A stretch of 44,145 nucleotides of DNA from Cryobacterium sp. MLB-32 (GTDB lineage Bacteria; Actinomycetota; Actinomycetes; Actinomycetales; Microbacteriaceae). The notes under the pieces were generated by a model that had not been told where the DNA came from, made no database searches, and was given only the letters and a program-made list of their open reading frames with translations. The stretch covers positions 1 to 44,145 of the forward strand of contig NZ_JPRS01000016.1 of assembly GCF_000738085.1 (NCBI RefSeq), given 5' to 3'. Made by a program: the position numbers and the translations under genes. This document shows positions 41,447 through 44,145 of this stretch, piece after piece (within the stretch, counting starts at the first letter, position 1; every line of letters starts with the position of its first letter).

Positions 41447-42886
41447 GTGAATAACGTCGGATTCCGCTCACAGCGCGGCCCCATCCTCATCTCCCTCATG
41501 GTCTCCACCGGGCTCGTGGCGATCGACGCCACCATCCTCGCCACCGCTGTGCCCACGATCGTGGGCGACCTCGGGGGCTTTGCGCAGTTCCCGTGGCTGT
41601 TCTCTGTTTACCTGCTCGCCCAGGCCGTATCGGTTCCGCTCTACGCCAAACTCTCCGACACGGTGGGCCGCAAACCCATCATCCTCGTGGGGATCGCCCT
41701 GTTCCTGCTCGGGTCGATCCTCTGCGGACTGGCCTGGAGCATGCCGGCCCTGATCGCGTTCCGGGCTGTGCAGGGGCTCGGTGCCGGCGCCGTCCAGCCG
41801 ATGGCCGTCACCATCGCCGGCGACATCTACACCGTGGCTGAACGCGCCAAGGTGCAGGGCTACCTCGCGAGCGTCTGGGCGGTGTCCTCCGTCGTGGGCC
41901 CGACCCTCGGCGGAGTCTTCTCGCAGTTCCTGTCCTGGCGCCTGATCTTCTTCGTAAACATTCCCCTCTGCATCCTCGCCGCCGCGCTGCTGATGCGCAC
42001 GTTCCACGAGTCGATCGAACCGAGGCGGCACCGGGTCGATTACCTCGGTTCCATCCTGCTCACCGGGGCGCTCACCCTGCTCATCCTCGCCGTGCTGGAG
42101 GGCGGGCAGTCCTGGGCCTGGAACTCACCCCAATCGATCGGCGCTTTCGCCATCGGCAGCCTGCTGCTGGCCGGGTTTATCTGGGCCGAGACGAAGGCCG
42201 CCGAGCCGGTGCTCCCGCTCTGGGTAATCTCCCGCCGGCTGCTGCTGTCCACCTCGCTGATCGGCCTGGGCGTGGGAGCCATCCTGATCGGCCTGACCTC
42301 CTTCGTGCCCACCTACCTGCAGGGCGCGCTGAGCGTGTCGCCGCTGGTCGCCGGACTCACCCTCGCCGCGCTCACCATCGGCTGGCCCATCTCGGCCACC
42401 CTGTCCGGGCGGATCTACCTGCGCTTCGGATTCCGCACCACCGTGCTGCTCGGTATGATCCTCGTGCTGAGCGGCTCGATCCTGCTTGCCGCCTTCGGCG
42501 GCCAACCCACTATCGTGATCGTGGGCCTGAGCTGCTTCGTGATCGGGTTGGGCCTCGGCCTCGTCGCCACACCGAGCCTGGTGGCGGCGCAGTCCAGCGT
42601 GCCCTGGAACGAACGCGGTGTCGTCACCGGCACCAACCTGTTCTCCCGCTCGATCGGCAGTGCCGTGGGGGTAGCCATCTTCGGCGCCGTCGCGAACGCC
42701 ATCTTTGCCGCCTACGGAACCGGGATGCCCAGCCCGGCCGCGGTTGAGGCGGCATCCACGAGCGTCTTCATCGCCATCGTGATCGCCGCGCTGGGCGTGC
42801 TCGCCGCCGCCCTCTGGATGCCCGACGTGCGCGCCACTACCCTGCCGGTGGCCGCGCGCAGCGCCCCTCGGCCCGCCGAGGACTAA
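41447..42886 (+). CDS. MFS transporter, DHA2 (EmrB/QacA) drug-resistance type
   Basis: 479 residues, about 14 membrane helices. Motif A is KLSDTVGRKP between helices 2 and 3, motif C is AVSSVVGPTLGG in helix 5, and helix 1 has VAIDATILATAVPTIVGDL, as in the DHA2 family. It probably exports a toxic compound with protons. It lies right behind the pca genes, so export of an aromatic is possible, but DHA2 pumps are common and the link may be chance. It starts at GTG 41447. TAGGCT at 41435-41440 is a good -10 for a leaderless transcript. Its stop overlaps that of the converging AlaX gene by four bases. Confidence 0.88.
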   Translation: MNNVGFRSQRGPILISLMVSTGLVAIDATILATAVPTIVGDLGGFAQFPWLFSVYLLAQAVSVPLYAKLSDTVGRKPIILVGIALFLLGSILCGLAWSMPALIAFRAVQGLGAGAVQPMAVTIAGDIYTVAERAKVQGYLASVWAVSSVVGPTLGGVFSQFLSWRLIFFVNIPLCILAAALLMRTFHESIEPRRHRVDYLGSILLTGALTLLILAVLEGGQSWAWNSPQSIGAFAIGSLLLAGFIWAETKAAEPVLPLWVISRRLLLSTSLIGLGVGAILIGLTSFVPTYLQGALSVSPLVAGLTLAALTIGWPISATLSGRIYLRFGFRTTVLLGMILVLSGSILLAAFGGQPTIVIVGLSCFVIGLGLGLVATPSLVAAQSSVPWNERGVVTGTNLFSRSIGSAVGVAIFGAVANAIFAAYGTGMPSPAAVEAASTSVFIAIVIAALGVLAAALWMPDVRATTLPVAARSAPRPAED

Positions 42887-43764
42887 ATCCCGGCTTCACC
42901 GACGGTGGTGACCATCGTGAGCACGCTCGTGCCGTCCACATCGCTCGTGAAGAGGGCCACCCGCACCGTACCCAGCTGAGCGAGGGCCGTCACGTGCGTG
43001 CCGCCGCACGGGATGCGGGCCGGCCGCCCGGGAAGCGCGCAGGCCCAGTACCGACGGTCCGTGAGACGATCGCCGTCGCAGTCGATGTGCACGGCAGCAT
43101 CCGTGGCCACCCAGTCGGCGAGAGTGGCATTGATGGCGGCGGTGAGCGCCGGCCGGGCGTCGTCAATGCCCTCGGTCAGGAAACCCTTCTTGCGCAGGGA
43201 CTTGCCGAGCCGGTACGTATCCGTGGAGGTGTTCTCGCCGATGAGAGACACGTCGATGGCGGTGCCGTCGAAGTCGGGGTTGCCGAGCGCGTCGGCGCGC
43301 GGCTCCTTCTTCCAGCGGTCCGCGACGGCCAGATTGAGAGCCAGCGACGCGAGGTGGCAGGCCGTATGGCCCGCGGACGTGCGTGCGCGGATGCCGGCGT
43401 CGACCGAGGCCGACACGTGGTCGCCCTCGGCGAGTGCGGCATCGCCGGCGACAATGTGCACCGCCACAAACGCCCAGCCGTCGGTGCCCTTCGGCACGGG
43501 GATCTCGCGGCCGAGGTGCAGCGCCGTGCCGTCGGTCGCGCCCACAATGCAGTCCAGCACCGGGATGTCGGAGCTGCCGGCGCGCAGGATGGCCTCGTCG
43601 GCGCCCTGGTCGGGCCAGCCGGCGTCGATCGGGTGCACGCACGTGGTGTCGAGGAGCACGGCCCGGCGACCATCCGGCAACTGTTCCACATGCAGAACGG
43701 TGGCGTCGGTCTGCAGGGCGCCCGAGGGGTAGGTGACGACGGTGTCGGTGACGGGGTAGGTCAT
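42883..43764 (-). CDS. AlaX-type alanyl-tRNA editing hydrolase
   Basis: Resembles the stand-alone editing domain of alanyl-tRNA synthetase, which removes serine or glycine wrongly loaded on tRNA-Ala. The 293-residue protein has the zinc ligands in GHTACHLAS (His133, His137, H-x3-H) and IPCGGTHV (Cys253, His257, C-x3-H). Other related sequence lies around HLGREIPV and the REY-like YWACALPG block. The start is ATG 43764; the frame is open to 43815, but those extra residues are low in quality. The stop overlaps the end of the MFS gene. The true substrate could also be another aminoacyl ester. Confidence 0.88.
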   Translation of the reverse strand: MTYPVTDTVVTYPSGALQTDATVLHVEQLPDGRRAVLLDTTCVHPIDAGWPDQGADEAILRAGSSDIPVLDCIVGATDGTALHLGREIPVPKGTDGWAFVAVHIVAGDAALAEGDHVSASVDAGIRARTSAGHTACHLASLALNLAVADRWKKEPRADALGNPDFDGTAIDVSLIGENTSTDTYRLGKSLRKKGFLTEGIDDARPALTAAINATLADWVATDAAVHIDCDGDRLTDRRYWACALPGRPARIPCGGTHVTALAQLGTVRVALFTSDVDGTSVLTMVTTVGEAGI

Positions 43765-43810
43765 GTGATGCGGGCCTTTCACGGGTGATGCGGGCTGGGC
43801 AGGGGAGAAC

Positions 43811-43846
43811 GACAAAAAGGTGCCGCCACAATCGTGGCGACACCTT
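43811..43846 (-). terminator. intrinsic terminator of the 40-residue protein gene
   Basis: The stem AAGGTGCCGCCAC (43817-43829) pairs with GTGGCGACACCTT (43834-43846) around AATC, with one mismatch. On the minus strand it is followed by a TTTTTG run (43818-43813), a standard Rho-independent layout, 25 bases after the stop of the small gene. Confidence 0.8.
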
Positions 43847-43870
43847 CGATGCTATGTCAGGGAGAGGAAC

Positions 43871-43993
43871 CTAGCTCTTGCGAGCCCTGGAGGCGCTTTC
43901 TTCAGACTTGGCCTTCTTGTCGGCCCTCTTCTCCTTGAGCGACTTGTCGGCAACCTTCTTGGTTGCGTCCTTCTTGGGTGATTTGTCAGCCAT
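43871..43993 (-). CDS. 40-residue lysine-rich small protein
   Basis: ATG 43993, with AAGGAG at good spacing, opens a 40-codon gene ending in TAG. The protein begins MADKSPKKDATKK and continues SLKEKRADKKAKSEES, ending SRARKS. About one residue in three is lysine, there are no cysteines, and it has no membrane segment; it is probably unstructured or helical. I recall similar MADKSP...SLKEKRA proteins as small conserved genes in many Micrococcales, without a known role. A clear intrinsic terminator follows, so it is an independent transcription unit. The sequence from 44000 to the window end (146 bases) shows its promoter side and no other gene I can support. Confidence 0.8.
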   Translation of the reverse strand: MADKSPKKDATKKVADKSLKEKRADKKAKSEESASRARKS

Positions 43994-44145
43994 GTGCACT
44001 CCTTCGCAGTGAGCCTTACCGTGCGGCCCCATCTCTTGAAGAATACGCGGTAACGTCCGTCAGGGCACCACCCCCGGCACAAGAAAGCACTGATGAAAGG
44101 CACTGAATGTGCTCCGAAGTTGCGGATGTGCCCCCTGAGCTCTGT

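Noticed and set aside
44093..44145. An open frame from ATG 44093 running off the window end
   Set aside because: Only 17 codons are visible, with no ribosome site I trust and no recognisable sequence.

Overview
The window is GC-rich DNA from an actinobacterium, most likely a member of the Microbacteriaceae (Micrococcales). The pointers are frequent GTG starts, TAGGCT-type -10 boxes close to start codons, a galU-rimJ-membrane-protein order like that of mycobacteria, a fused pcaL gene, a DUF222/13E12-type HNH endonuclease, and the short mobile repeat that encodes SLVEPVETR in one frame. Genus cannot be fixed from this sequence.

Layout. 1-4445 is housekeeping: the end of galU, a RimJ-like acetyltransferase, a membrane protein with an apparent frameshift near its C-terminus, tRNA-Ala(CGC) and a DUF4389 membrane protein. 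4672-8263 holds an IclR regulator divergent from a 3-oxoacid CoA-transferase (two subunits) and an SCP2-type thiolase, with two copies of GTCCA-N5-TGGAC between them. 8316-13310 is a pxpA, pxpBC, biotin carboxylase/BCCP and GntR cluster. 13334-15634 is an arsenic module: strong operator palindromes, arsD and a frameshifted arsA, with no pump and no arsR. 15659-18056 holds a small membrane protein, the HNH endonuclease and several tandem repeats. 18057-20363 is a cysteine-desulfurase-like enzyme directly followed by a membrane thioredoxin-fold protein. 20402-22476 holds ycsI and ycsG homologues, which belong functionally with the pxp cluster.

22570-41346 is an aromatic-acid catabolic island. 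It contains a VOC extradiol dioxygenase, a small conserved protein and an FAD monooxygenase; a PadR regulator with vanAB (vanillate to protocatechuate); an ABC importer; a second IclR regulator with pobA (4-hydroxybenzoate to protocatechuate); and a full beta-ketoadipate pathway, pcaH-G-B-L-I-J-F, ending in acetyl-CoA and succinyl-CoA. 41447-43993 has a DHA2 efflux pump, an AlaX-type editing hydrolase and a 40-residue lysine-rich protein.

The most interesting signals are these. (1) A perfect 15-bp palindrome GATTGTTGAACAATC lies upstream of both pxpA and ycsG, 14 kb apart, and ties the two blocks into one regulon. (2) A biotin carboxylase/BCCP sits next to a KipI-KipA fusion, the same parts list as urea carboxylase, which suggests an uncharacterised lactam or amide carboxylase. 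(3) A matched pair of 15-bp palindromes links the ABC importer, the IclR gene and pobA. (4) The cysteine desulfurase and membrane thioredoxin-fold protein form a tight, unexplained pair.
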